Below are positions 16,768 to 24,650 of a stretch of 43,354 nt of DNA, piece after piece. Both the position numbers and the translations under genes were made by a program. The stretch comes from Chloroflexota bacterium (GTDB lineage Bacteria > Chloroflexota > UBA6077 > FW602-bin22 > JAMCWG01): contig JAMCWG010000065.1 in assembly GCA_023475235.1 (NCBI GenBank), positions 1 through 43,354 on the forward strand, read 5' to 3'. Below the pieces are notes generated by a model. The model was not told the DNA's origin, made no database searches, and saw only the letters and a program-made list of their open reading frames with translations. Every line of letters begins with the position of its first letter. Positions within the stretch are counted from its first letter, which is position 1.

Positions 16768-17664
16768 ATGTCTAAGGAAATCTACGGCGTCTGCCCAATC
16801 CTCGCTACCCCCTTCGACGAGCAGGGCCGCATCGACGAGGATAGCATGCGCTCGCTGATCGAGTTCGAGCTCAGGGCCGGGGCCCACGGCCTCACCCTTT
16901 TCGGCATCGCGGGCGAGGGGTTCAAACTGTCCGAGGCCGAGCGCGACCGCCTCACGCAGATCGTGGTCGAGCAGGTGAACGCGCGGGTGCCGGTGATCGT
17001 GGGCAGCGGGGCCACCGGCACCGACACTGCCGTCATGCTGGCCCAGAAGGCGGAGGCGGCAGGGGCCGGTGCCCTGCTGGTCCTGCCGCCGTATTTCGTC
17101 AAGCCCGCCGACGATGGGCTGGTGCGTTACTATCGCCGCATCAGCGACGCCGTTAACATCCCCATCATTGTCCAGGACGAGCCGCTGAACACCGGCGTCA
17201 CGATGTCGCCTGGCCTCATCGCCCGCCTGTCCGCCGAGGTGCCCTGGTGCCGCTACGCCAAGATCGAGGCCCGGCCCAGCACGACCAAAATCTCGGCCCT
17301 GAAGGCGCTGGCCGGCGACCAGATCGGCGTCTTCGGCGGCCTGGGAGGCATGTATTGCCTGGAGGAGCTCCTTCGGGGCGGGGTCGGCATCATGACCGGC
17401 TTCGCCTTCCCCGAGGCCCTGGTGCAGCTATACCAGCACTTCGCGGCCGGCGACCTGAACAAGGCTACCGAGGTGTACCTGCGCTACCTGCCGTTGCTGG
17501 TGTTCGAGGGCCAGGCCGGGATCGGCCTGGGCATTCGCAAGGAGACACTGCGCCTGCGTGGGGTCATCAGCTCCTCTTATGTCCGCCATCCAGGGCCGGC
17601 CCTCGACGAGACAACATACCGCGAGCTGCATCGCCTGCTAGACTGGATGGGCATCCCGAACTGA
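16768..17664 (+). CDS. DapA/NAL-superfamily aldolase (not canonical dihydrodipicolinate synthase)
   Basis: This 298-residue TIM-barrel lyase would form a Schiff base with a 2-oxo acid through Lys165 (RYAKIEARP). Family landmarks are GVCPILATPFDEQGRID, GIAGEGFKLSEAER, VIVGSGATGTDTAV and LLVLPPYFVKP. The residues that define DapA itself are missing. The Thr-Thr of GTTGE is Ile-Ala here, and the tyrosine that relays protons in DapA (YNVPSRTG) aligns with Gln136 (VQDEPLNTG). A role in sugar-acid or other hydroxy-oxo-acid breakdown is more likely than lysine synthesis. The ATG at 16768 follows AAGGAG at good distance; the earlier ATG at 16738 has no ribosome-binding site. Confidence 0.85.
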   Translation: MSKEIYGVCPILATPFDEQGRIDEDSMRSLIEFELRAGAHGLTLFGIAGEGFKLSEAERDRLTQIVVEQVNARVPVIVGSGATGTDTAVMLAQKAEAAGAGALLVLPPYFVKPADDGLVRYYRRISDAVNIPIIVQDEPLNTGVTMSPGLIARLSAEVPWCRYAKIEARPSTTKISALKALAGDQIGVFGGLGGMYCLEELLRGGVGIMTGFAFPEALVQLYQHFAAGDLNKATEVYLRYLPLLVFEGQAGIGLGIRKETLRLRGVISSSYVRHPGPALDETTYRELHRLLDWMGIPN

Positions 17665-17675
17665 GTTGGCTCGCG

Positions 17676-17704
17676 TTGGACCTTGCCCGAGGGGGCGATA
17701 TAGT
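17676..17704 (+). promoter_or_regulatory. Possible sigma-70 promoter for the UroD-like gene
   Basis: TTGGAC (17676-17681), a 17-bp spacer and TATAGT (17699-17704), 109 bases before the TTG start at 17813. Confidence 0.45.
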
Positions 17705-17812
17705 GGTGCGCAACTGGGAGGCTCAGCCTGACCGCTTCCCCAGGATAGCGCTGGACGGCATTGCGAGGAATCAGGCAGAGGATAGATCAAGCAGACTGAA
17801 TGGAGGACTGAA

Positions 17813-18922
17813 TTGGCCAGAAGATATGAGCCGAATTTCGAGCGACTGAGGACCGCCCTGACGGGCGGCAAACCCGATCGGGTGCCCATCTATGATTCAC
17901 CGCGCCCCGGCTTCATGAGCAACTACATGGGCAAGCCGGTGGAGACCATCGAGGACGTCATCGAGTTCCGCCTGGCGGTGGGCTACGACTACGTGTCGGT
18001 GCGCACGGAGATCGACTTCAAGGGGGGCGTGGCGCCCAAGGAGGGCGTGCGCCTGGGACACGACCCCGACGGCGCCGAGCGGGAGTGGGCGCCCGAGGGA
18101 CTGGGCATCATCACCAGTTGGGCCGACTTCGAGAAGCACCCCTGGCCGAAGCCGGAGGACATCGACTACAGCGAATGCCTGGCCGCTGCTAAGGCATTGC
18201 CCGAGGGGATGAAGCTCATCGAGGGCCGCGGCCACGTCTTCACCGGCGTCTGCCACCTGATGGGCTTCGAGACCTTCGCCATGGCCGTCTACGAGCAACC
18301 CGATCTGGTGCAGGCAATGTTCGACAAGGTCGGCGCGACAGTCTACAACCTCTTCGAGAACCTGACCAGCATGGACGCGGTGGGCGCCCTTCACTTCAAC
18401 GACGACCTTGCCTACAAGAAGGGGCCGCTCGTGTCGCCGGAGGTGTACCGCAAGTACCAGTTCCCCTGGATGCGCAAGATAATCGACCTCTGTCACCAGC
18501 GGGGCAAGCCGTTCATCTTCCACACCGACGGCAACAATGCCAAGCTGCTGGACGACATCATCGACATCGGCGTGGACGCGATACATCCCGTCGATCCGAC
18601 CGGCATGGACATCCGGGCGACCCGGGCGAAGGTGGGCACCAGGTTGTGCCTGTGCGGCAACATAAACCAGACCTATCCCCTCGGCCTGGGCACGCCGGCA
18701 GAGGTGGAGCTGGAGGCGCTGCGCCTGCTGCGGGATGTTGGTCAGGATGGCGCGTACTGTCTCGGCTCGGGCCACTCCGTGCAGGACTATGTGCCGGTAG
18801 AGAACTTCAAGGCGATGGTCGAGACGGGGCTGAAGTGGGGCAAGTATCCCATCGAGATCCCGGACAGCGTGATCGCCGACGCCGGGCAGCGGGCCGAGGC
18901 CAGCCGGGCCAAGATAGCGTAG
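17813..18922 (+). CDS. Uroporphyrinogen decarboxylase-family (MtaA/CmuA-like) protein
   Basis: This 369-residue protein has the UroD TIM-barrel fold. In anaerobes many such paralogues are methyltransferases acting on corrinoid proteins rather than haem enzymes. The N-terminal segment (RLRTALTGGKPDRVPIYD) is typical. Candidate zinc ligands are the histidine of FIFHTDGN and the cysteines of LCLCGNI and GAYCLGSGH, placed as in MtaA/MtbA-type enzymes. HFNDDLAYKKGPLVSPEVYRKYQFPW is also a family pattern. The start codon is TTG at 17813, after GGAGG with 6-base spacing. No corrinoid protein gene is nearby. The exact methyl donor and acceptor cannot be told from sequence. Confidence 0.82.
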   Translation: MARRYEPNFERLRTALTGGKPDRVPIYDSPRPGFMSNYMGKPVETIEDVIEFRLAVGYDYVSVRTEIDFKGGVAPKEGVRLGHDPDGAEREWAPEGLGIITSWADFEKHPWPKPEDIDYSECLAAAKALPEGMKLIEGRGHVFTGVCHLMGFETFAMAVYEQPDLVQAMFDKVGATVYNLFENLTSMDAVGALHFNDDLAYKKGPLVSPEVYRKYQFPWMRKIIDLCHQRGKPFIFHTDGNNAKLLDDIIDIGVDAIHPVDPTGMDIRATRAKVGTRLCLCGNINQTYPLGLGTPAEVELEALRLLRDVGQDGAYCLGSGHSVQDYVPVENFKAMVETGLKWGKYPIEIPDSVIADAGQRAEASRAKIA

Positions 18923-18934
18923 TAGTAGCACACA

Positions 18935-19023
18935 TAGAGACGAAGCATTGGCTCTGGTAGTAGCGACTTGAGTCGTTACTACGTGTTCTCATCCTGAACG
19001 GCAAGGCAAATGCTTCGTCTCTA
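18935..19023. repeat. 89-bp nested inverted repeat (MITE-like), between convergent genes
   Basis: The outer arms TAGAGACGAAGCATT (18935-18949) and its exact complement (19009-19023) enclose a second inverted repeat, GTAGTAGCGAC and GTCGTTACTAC (one wobble). The terminal repeats and small size resemble a miniature inverted-repeat element. It sits where the UroD-like gene and fabI converge and could end both transcripts. Confidence 0.7.
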
Positions 19024-19101
19024 CGCTTGAAAAAAGCCTGCCAGCGTTCGCCCCCGTGCACGTCGGCGCGTAGCGTTATCGGAGCGGCGCCAGACTTTCT
19101 G

Positions 19102-19869
19102 CTATCCCCCAACCATATGGTAGCCGGCGTCGCAATAGAGGGTCTCGCCGGTGATGCCGCGCGATAGGTCGCTCACCAGGAAGAGGGCCGCGTCGCCCAG
19201 TTGGGCGGTGTCGGTCTTCGTGGCCAGGGGGGCCTTCTCTCGCAGGTATTTCGCGAAGTCGGTGAAGCCGGGGACGCCGCGCGCCGCCAGGGTGTTGATG
19301 GGCCCGGCGGAGAGGGCGTTCACCCGGATGTTGAGCGGCCCCAGGTCTGCTGCCAGGTAGCGCACGTTGGCCTCCAGGGCGGCCTTGGCTACGCCCATCA
19401 CGTTATAGCCGAGCATCGCCCGCTCGCTCCCCAGATAGGTCATCGTCACGATGCTGCCGCCGTTCGGCATCAGCGCCACCGCCGGGCGGGTCACCGCGAT
19501 GAGCGAATAGGCGCTCACGTCCAGGGCGAACTTGAAACCCTCCCGCGACGTATCGCGGAACTTGCCCGCCAGGTCCTCGCGGCGGGCGTGGGCCACACTG
19601 TGGACCACGAAGTCGAGCGTGCCGAACTCCTCGCCCACCCGCCGGTACACTTCTTCTATCTGCTCGTCGTTGGTGACGTCGCACTCGAGCAGCAGCGGAT
19701 TAGCGATGTCTTTAGTCAGCTCCGCCAGGTTCTTGCGGAAGCGCTCGATCTGGTAGGTGAAGGCCAGGCGCGCCCCGGCGGCAGCCGTCGACTGGGCGAT
19801 GCCCCAGGCGATGCTGTGCTTGTCCGCTACCCCGAAGATGATCCCTTTCTTGCCGGACAACAATCCCAT
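19102..19869 (-). CDS. fabI: Enoyl-[acyl-carrier-protein] reductase (NADH), FabI
   Basis: This 255-residue short-chain dehydrogenase carries out the last reduction step of fatty-acid elongation. The FabI cofactor loop is GIIFGVADKHSIAWGIA. LDFVVHSVAHA corresponds to the SxAxA motif. The catalytic residues are Tyr145 (MTYLGSE), Tyr155 and Lys162 (YNVMGVAKAALE), one off from E. coli FabI Tyr146, Tyr156 and Lys163. RVNALSAGPINTLAARG and the C-terminal GETLYCDAGYHMVG are also diagnostic. The ATG at 19869 has GAGGGG seven bases upstream; the track start at 20010 would overlap the AOR promoter. It is divergent from the AOR gene. Confidence 0.95.
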   Translation of the reverse strand: MGLLSGKKGIIFGVADKHSIAWGIAQSTAAAGARLAFTYQIERFRKNLAELTKDIANPLLLECDVTNDEQIEEVYRRVGEEFGTLDFVVHSVAHARREDLAGKFRDTSREGFKFALDVSAYSLIAVTRPAVALMPNGGSIVTMTYLGSERAMLGYNVMGVAKAALEANVRYLAADLGPLNIRVNALSAGPINTLAARGVPGFTDFAKYLREKAPLATKTDTAQLGDAALFLVSDLSRGITGETLYCDAGYHMVGG

Positions 19870-20000
19870 AGAATATCCCCTCAGCCCAAAGTTGTTAGCA
19901 GGCGGGCCGCACGGTGCCCCGCCAATGATGCCGTGGAATCTCACAGTTTTTAACACCTGAGAGACAAGAAAGCAACTGATTTGGAAACAAGTGCGCGCTG

Positions 20001-20029
20001 TTGTCGCCAAAACGCGTCGCGCGTATAAT
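20001..20029 (+). promoter_or_regulatory. Sigma-70 type promoter for the aldehyde:ferredoxin oxidoreductase gene
   Basis: TTGTCG (20001-20006), a 17-bp spacer and a perfect TATAAT (20024-20029). The expected start of transcription near 20036 leaves a leader of about 30 nt before the ATG at 20067, with GGAGGT at 20053. Confidence 0.75.
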
Positions 20030-20066
20030 AAGGGCGTTAACCACTATCGCCTGGAGGTATGTGCAT

Positions 20067-21986
20067 ATGCCGTACGCCTACAACGGAAAGATATTGAAGG
20101 TGGACCTCTCCACCGGGAAGACGTCGGTAGACGAATTCGATGAGAACTGGTACCGCACCTACTGGGGAGGCTCCTGCCTGGGCGCCTGGTATATGCTGAA
20201 CGAGCAGCGCCCCGGCGTTGATCCCTTCAGCCCGGAGAACCTGCTGATCTTCGCCACCGGCGTGCCCACCGGCATACCGGCGCCGGGCTTCGCTCGCCAC
20301 TCCATCATCACCAAGTCCGCTGCCTCCAACGCCATCGCCGACACCGAGGCGGGCGGCTTCTTCGGCCCCGAGCTGAAGTTCGCCGGTTACGATGCTGTGG
20401 TAATCAAAGGCAAGGCAGAGAAGCCGGTGTACCTGTGGATTAACGACGGGAAGGTCGAGATACGCGATGCTGGGGCTCTCTGGGGCAAGTCCACCGGCGA
20501 GGCGCAGGCCCTCATCCGGGAGGAGCTCGGCGACAGGCGCATCCGCGTCGCGGGCATCGGGCCGGCGGGCGAGAACCTGGTGCGCTTCGCCTGTGTCATC
20601 AACGAGCTGAAGCACGCCAACGGCCGCACCGGCACCGGTGCCATCATGGGCTCCAAGAACCTCAAGGCCATCGCCGCCCGCGGACACAACCAGCCGCCCA
20701 CGGCCGATGGGAAGACCATACGCGACCTGGCCAAGTGGTTCGCCGATCACTGCATGGAGAACCCGGCCAACCGCGGCCTGCGCATCTATGGCACCGGCGA
20801 GATACTGGCCCCCTATTCGAAGGACGGCCTGCTCCCGACGCGCAACTTCCAGACCAGCACCTTCGAGCACGCCGAGGAAATCTCCGCCGAGAAGATGAAC
20901 GAGACCATCCTGGTGGAGGGCGAGGGCTGCTACGCCTGCGCCGTCCGGTGCAAGCGGGTGGTCAAAGCGGACGAGCCGTTCCAGGTCGACCCAGCCTACG
21001 GCGGGCCGGAGTACGAGACGATGGCCGCCTTCGGCTCAAACTGCGGCGTGTCCGACCTGGTGGCCGTGTCCAAGGCCAACGAGCTCAGCAACAAGTACTC
21101 CCTGGACACCATTTCCACCGGCTCGGCCATCGCCTTCGCCATGGAGTGCTACGAGAACGGCATCCTCTCGCAGCAGGACTGCAACGGTCTCGATCTCCGC
21201 TTCGGCAATGGCGCGGCGATGGTCCAGATGGTGGAGGATATCGCTCACCGGCGCGGCCTGGGCGACGTGCTGGCCGAGGGCGTGAAGCGGGCCGCCGAGA
21301 AGATCGGCCGCGGCGCGGAGAAGTTTGCCATCCACTGGCGAGGCGTCGAGGTGCCGATGCACGAGCCGCGGGTGAAGGGAATGCTGGGCATCTCCTACGC
21401 GACCGCCCCCATCGGCGCCGACCACGTCGTGGTGGAGCACGACACCGACTTCGACTTCAACGCTCCGCAGGTGTTCATGGACCAGGCCCGGTCCCTCGGC
21501 ATCCTGTGCCGCCTGCCCACCCACACCATCGACGAAGACAAGCTGCGGATGTACTACTACCTGGAGCAGCACTTCTCCTTCATCGATACGCTGGACATCT
21601 GCGTGTTCACCCTGGCGCCCGTGCGCGCCTACACGATGGACCAGGTGGTCGACCTGGTATCGGCGGCGACCGGCTGGGAGTGCAGCCTGCACGAGATAAT
21701 GAAGGCCGGCGAGCGGCGGGTGAATATGTTCCAGGCCTTCAACATCCGCGAGGGCTTCCGGGGCAAAGACGACTGGCTGCCCCAGCGCTTCTTCGAGCCC
21801 ATCCCGAATGGGCCGCGCGCCGGCTACAAGGTGGACCCGGAGCAGTTCCGAAAGGCGCTGCGGCTATACCGGCGGATGCACAACTGGGACCCGGAGACAG
21901 CCATCCCCTACCGGGCCAAGCTGGTGGAGCTGGACCTGGCCTGGGTGGCCGACGAGTTGGCGAAGTACACGGAGGTGCCGGAGTAG
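20067..21986 (+). CDS. Tungsten-dependent aldehyde:ferredoxin oxidoreductase family protein
   Basis: This 639-residue protein would oxidise aldehydes to acids (or the reverse) with ferredoxin, using a tungsten bis-pterin and a [4Fe-4S] cluster. With the ATG at 20067 the cluster cysteines are Cys288, Cys291 and Cys295 (CYACAVRCK) and Cys512 (DTLDICVF). The first three have the same numbers as in Pyrococcus furiosus AOR. The pterin-binding motif HANGRTGTGAIMGSKNLKAI is present, as is GGSCLGAWYM near the N-terminus. All three AOR domains are represented and the length is normal. It stands alone, with its own strong promoter and GGAGGT ribosome-binding site. The natural aldehyde is not predictable. 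Confidence 0.94.
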   Translation: MPYAYNGKILKVDLSTGKTSVDEFDENWYRTYWGGSCLGAWYMLNEQRPGVDPFSPENLLIFATGVPTGIPAPGFARHSIITKSAASNAIADTEAGGFFGPELKFAGYDAVVIKGKAEKPVYLWINDGKVEIRDAGALWGKSTGEAQALIREELGDRRIRVAGIGPAGENLVRFACVINELKHANGRTGTGAIMGSKNLKAIAARGHNQPPTADGKTIRDLAKWFADHCMENPANRGLRIYGTGEILAPYSKDGLLPTRNFQTSTFEHAEEISAEKMNETILVEGEGCYACAVRCKRVVKADEPFQVDPAYGGPEYETMAAFGSNCGVSDLVAVSKANELSNKYSLDTISTGSAIAFAMECYENGILSQQDCNGLDLRFGNGAAMVQMVEDIAHRRGLGDVLAEGVKRAAEKIGRGAEKFAIHWRGVEVPMHEPRVKGMLGISYATAPIGADHVVVEHDTDFDFNAPQVFMDQARSLGILCRLPTHTIDEDKLRMYYYLEQHFSFIDTLDICVFTLAPVRAYTMDQVVDLVSAATGWECSLHEIMKAGERRVNMFQAFNIREGFRGKDDWLPQRFFEPIPNGPRAGYKVDPEQFRKALRLYRRMHNWDPETAIPYRAKLVELDLAWVADELAKYTEVPE

Positions 21987-22009
21987 GGGCGGCACGCATA
22001 AGCACGTAG

Positions 22010-22297
22010 TGTCGACGGCCACGGAAATCACCCACTTTAGGGCATCTACGGCCAAGTAGTTCACCCACCGCCGGCGTGCGGCAAGAACCTGTGTCATTAT
22101 GGCCCTATCTTCTGACCAAGGAGTGGGGCAGTGGCAAGAGGGAGCTTTGCCGTGCGTGATGTCACCGAAATCCTCATCCACTGGCAGGCCGGCCGATCCA
22201 TATGAGAGATCGCCCGTCGCGTCTACTCCATGAAGTTCGCTCCGCTGCTCTCCCCATTGTCTAAAGGCTTCATCAGGGTCAATATATCTTCGACGTG
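22010..22297 (+). mobile_element. Decayed left end of an IS21-family insertion sequence with istA fragment
   Basis: The region opens with TGTCGACGGCC and carries two tandem terminal-type repeats, ACGGCC...TCACCCAC, at 22015-22035 and 22048-22068, as IS21-family ends do. From GTG 22131 the frame reads VARGSFAVRDVTEILIHWQA and then GRSI, a stop at 22203, and EIARRV, which is the N-terminus of an IstA transposase (helix-turn-helix part). Homology fades by about 22230, and no right end or istB was found. It is a dead remnant, with an in-frame TGA and truncation, between the convergent AOR and CoA-transferase genes. Confidence 0.75.
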
Positions 22298-23515
22298 TCA
22301 GATAGCTCCATCGGACCGAAGCTCTTGTATCTGGGCCTCAGTCATCCCAAGGATGATAGCCAGAATCTCGTCCGTGTGCTCCCCGAGCAGCGGGGGAGGA
22401 GTATAGGTCGGGTTGGGATAGGTGGACATCTTGATCGGACTTCCGACGAGCTTGACCCGACCTGCCACAGGATGCTCGATCGCTATCAGCATCTGCCGTG
22501 CTTTCACGTGAGGGCATTCGACAACCTCGGCCAGTGTCTGGACCGGACCGGCAGGGACATTGTGCCCCAAGAGTACCTCAGTCACCTCCTGCTTGGTCTT
22601 GTCGGCAGCCCAGCCCTCGATGATGGGCCGCAGTACCGTCTCCAGGTTGCGGCCGCGGTCGGTGCCGTGCTCCAGCCCCGGGTAGTCCACGAGTTCCGGC
22701 TTGCCGATGGCGTCACAGAACCGACGCCACAGCGGCTCCGAAAAAGCCGAAATGGCCACATAGCCGTCTTTCACCCTGAACAAGCCGTTGGGGGCCGAGC
22801 CTCCCTGGCCCCGGGCTGGTATGTTTCCAGTGACGATGTAACTCGTCATTTGGGTGGTCATCATCGATACCATCGCATCGTACATCGACACATCGATCCG
22901 CTGGCCCAACTGTGTATGCTGTCGTTGATAGAGGGCAATGAGGATGCCCACCACGGCCAAGGTGCCGGGGAAGATGTCGCCGATGGAGGCTTGAGCGGTG
23001 ACGGGCGGGCCATCCTCTTCGCCCGTACCGTCGGCCAGACCACTCATCGCCTGCACAATGTAATTGAACGCAGGCCGATTCCAGAACGGGCTGGGCAGAA
23101 TGTCCAGGTGACCGAACCCGCTGACGGAGGCGTAGATAATAGCTGGATTGACCTGCTTCAAAACGGCATAATCGAGGCCCAGTTCCAGCATCGTTGGCGG
23201 GGCAAAGTTCTCCAGGACCACGTCGGACACCTTAACCAATTTTAGGAAGATCTCCTTCCCTCTTTCGGACTTTAGGTCCAGGGTCATAGCCTTCCGGTTG
23301 CGACAGTAGGCCAGAGCAGCGGCGGTGATGCTCTGGCCCTTCTCGTTTGTTATCCTGGTCCCTACTCCGCGGCTAATCTCGCCCGTGCCGGGCCGCTCGA
23401 TCTTGATGACCTCGGCGCCCGCATCGGCCAGCAACATAGCGGCACACGGCCCCGCCACCATCTGGGTCAAGTCAAGGACGCGAATGCCAGACAGAGGGCT
23501 ATTATTAGTAACCAT
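22298..23515 (-). CDS. CaiB/BaiF family (class III) CoA-transferase
   Basis: This 405-residue enzyme would move CoA from an acyl-CoA to a free carboxylic acid. The N-terminus LSGIRVLDLTQMVAGPCAAMLLADAGAEVIKIERP is the classic family III opening. The catalytic aspartate is in QASIGDIFPG. NRKAMTLDLKSERGKE and the DVSMYDAM region are also conserved. The start at ATG 23515 removes the artificial extension to 24103 in the track. It begins 8 bp after the stop of the HMG-CoA-lyase-like gene and is the last gene of the operon that starts with the binding lipoprotein at 28780. In this setting it probably activates or recycles the pathway acid. Confidence 0.92.
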   Translation of the reverse strand: MVTNNSPLSGIRVLDLTQMVAGPCAAMLLADAGAEVIKIERPGTGEISRGVGTRITNEKGQSITAAALAYCRNRKAMTLDLKSERGKEIFLKLVKVSDVVLENFAPPTMLELGLDYAVLKQVNPAIIYASVSGFGHLDILPSPFWNRPAFNYIVQAMSGLADGTGEEDGPPVTAQASIGDIFPGTLAVVGILIALYQRQHTQLGQRIDVSMYDAMVSMMTTQMTSYIVTGNIPARGQGGSAPNGLFRVKDGYVAISAFSEPLWRRFCDAIGKPELVDYPGLEHGTDRGRNLETVLRPIIEGWAADKTKQEVTEVLLGHNVPAGPVQTLAEVVECPHVKARQMLIAIEHPVAGRVKLVGSPIKMSTYPNPTYTPPPLLGEHTDEILAIILGMTEAQIQELRSDGAI

Positions 23516-23523
23516 TGGGCACA

Positions 23524-24630
23524 CTACTCTTCGGGGCGCATCGGGCTGCGGATGGGCTCCCTCCAGGGGCGGATACAGCCCTCGTACACGTCCTGGCCCA
23601 GCTTGAAGTGTTTCGCCTGCTCCTGGGTCTCGATGAAGGGCAGGTCCATAGGGTACCATCGGTCCCTGGTCATCGGCCGCGGCCCGGCCTTGGAGACGTG
23701 GCCGGGGGTCGGGCGACCGATTATCTCCTCCAGGAGCCACACGCAGTCGATGAGCTTGTCCATATCCACACCCGTGTCGATGCCCATACCCTCTAGCATA
23801 TGCAGAAGATCCTCCGTGGGGGCCATCCCGGCGGCCCGACCATTGCCGCAGTAGGGGCAGCCGCCGATGCCGCCAATGGTCCCCTCCAAGAGGAGGGTGT
23901 CCTCTGGCCCCAGCACCCGCAGGGCCGCGTAGATGTTCGTGAGGGCCAGGCCACGGGCGTCGTGCAGATGGAGGTGGAAGTACCTGATATCGGGCCACTT
24001 CTCCTTGATGGCCGTCAGGGTCTCCTCTACCCGGTTGGGGGTTGCCCAACTCATCGGGTCGGCTGCCCCGAAGCGGGTGACCGCGATGCCGGCCTCGTCC
24101 CACACTCGGTGTTCCTGCTCCAGGGCGCCCATTTGGTCCGCAAGGCTGAACTCGCCCAGCCAGTTGGAGCCCCAGGCCGCACCGAGAAATATGCCGGCCT
24201 CGGCAGCTCCCTTCCCCTTCGCGCGGGCCACCGTCGCCGGCCAGGCGGCGATGAGCTGTTCCTGGCTTCGATTAATGTTGCGCCGGGCAAAGACGTCGCA
24301 CAGCCAGTACCGCATCGTGGGAATTTCCTCTTTGATGGTCAGGGGAGGGCAGTACTGCCTGGCGCGCTCCAAGCCCCGCTCATTCATCGTCAGGGCGACA
24401 TACTTCACCCCTGGCTTGGGCACGAACCGCTGCATCAGCTCGTCTATGCAGGCCATCTGCGGCGTCCACTTAGGACTCACAAAGGACCCCACCTCGATGT
24501 AGTTCAGGCCTGTCTCTCCGACCGCGTCCAGCAGCCGCAGCTTGTCGTCCACCGATATGCTGGCATCCTCGATCTGCAATCCATCGCGCATAACTTGTTC
24601 GAGGTACTCGATCTTCGGATATCTGCCCAT
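23524..24630 (-). CDS. HMG-CoA lyase-like aldolase (HMGL superfamily)
   Basis: This 368-residue TIM-barrel enzyme resembles 3-hydroxy-3-methylglutaryl-CoA lyase, which cleaves a 3-hydroxy-3-methylacyl-CoA. Catalytic features are kept: VMRDGLQ near the N-terminus (metal/acid pair), NYIEVGSFVSPKW, HLHLHDARGLAL (metal-binding histidines) and GGIGGCPYCGNGRAAG with the loop cysteine. TEDLLHMLEGMGIDTGVDMDKLI is also very like the lyase. The C-terminal about 60 residues are extra and diverged, so the substrate may be a different branched hydroxyacyl-CoA. ATG 24630 has GAGAGG upstream; the ORF-track start at 24657 overlaps the preceding gene. It is cotranscribed with the CoA-transferase and the glycyl radical enzyme. 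Confidence 0.9.
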   Translation of the reverse strand: MGRYPKIEYLEQVMRDGLQIEDASISVDDKLRLLDAVGETGLNYIEVGSFVSPKWTPQMACIDELMQRFVPKPGVKYVALTMNERGLERARQYCPPLTIKEEIPTMRYWLCDVFARRNINRSQEQLIAAWPATVARAKGKGAAEAGIFLGAAWGSNWLGEFSLADQMGALEQEHRVWDEAGIAVTRFGAADPMSWATPNRVEETLTAIKEKWPDIRYFHLHLHDARGLALTNIYAALRVLGPEDTLLLEGTIGGIGGCPYCGNGRAAGMAPTEDLLHMLEGMGIDTGVDMDKLIDCVWLLEEIIGRPTPGHVSKAGPRPMTRDRWYPMDLPFIETQEQAKHFKLGQDVYEGCIRPWREPIRSPMRPEE

Positions 24631-24650
24631 GTCGTGAGCCTCTCTTTCCC

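Noticed and set aside
16768-17664. Annotation as dapA (lysine biosynthesis)
   Set aside because: The proton-relay Tyr and the Thr pair of DapA are replaced, and no lysine-biosynthesis neighbours are present.
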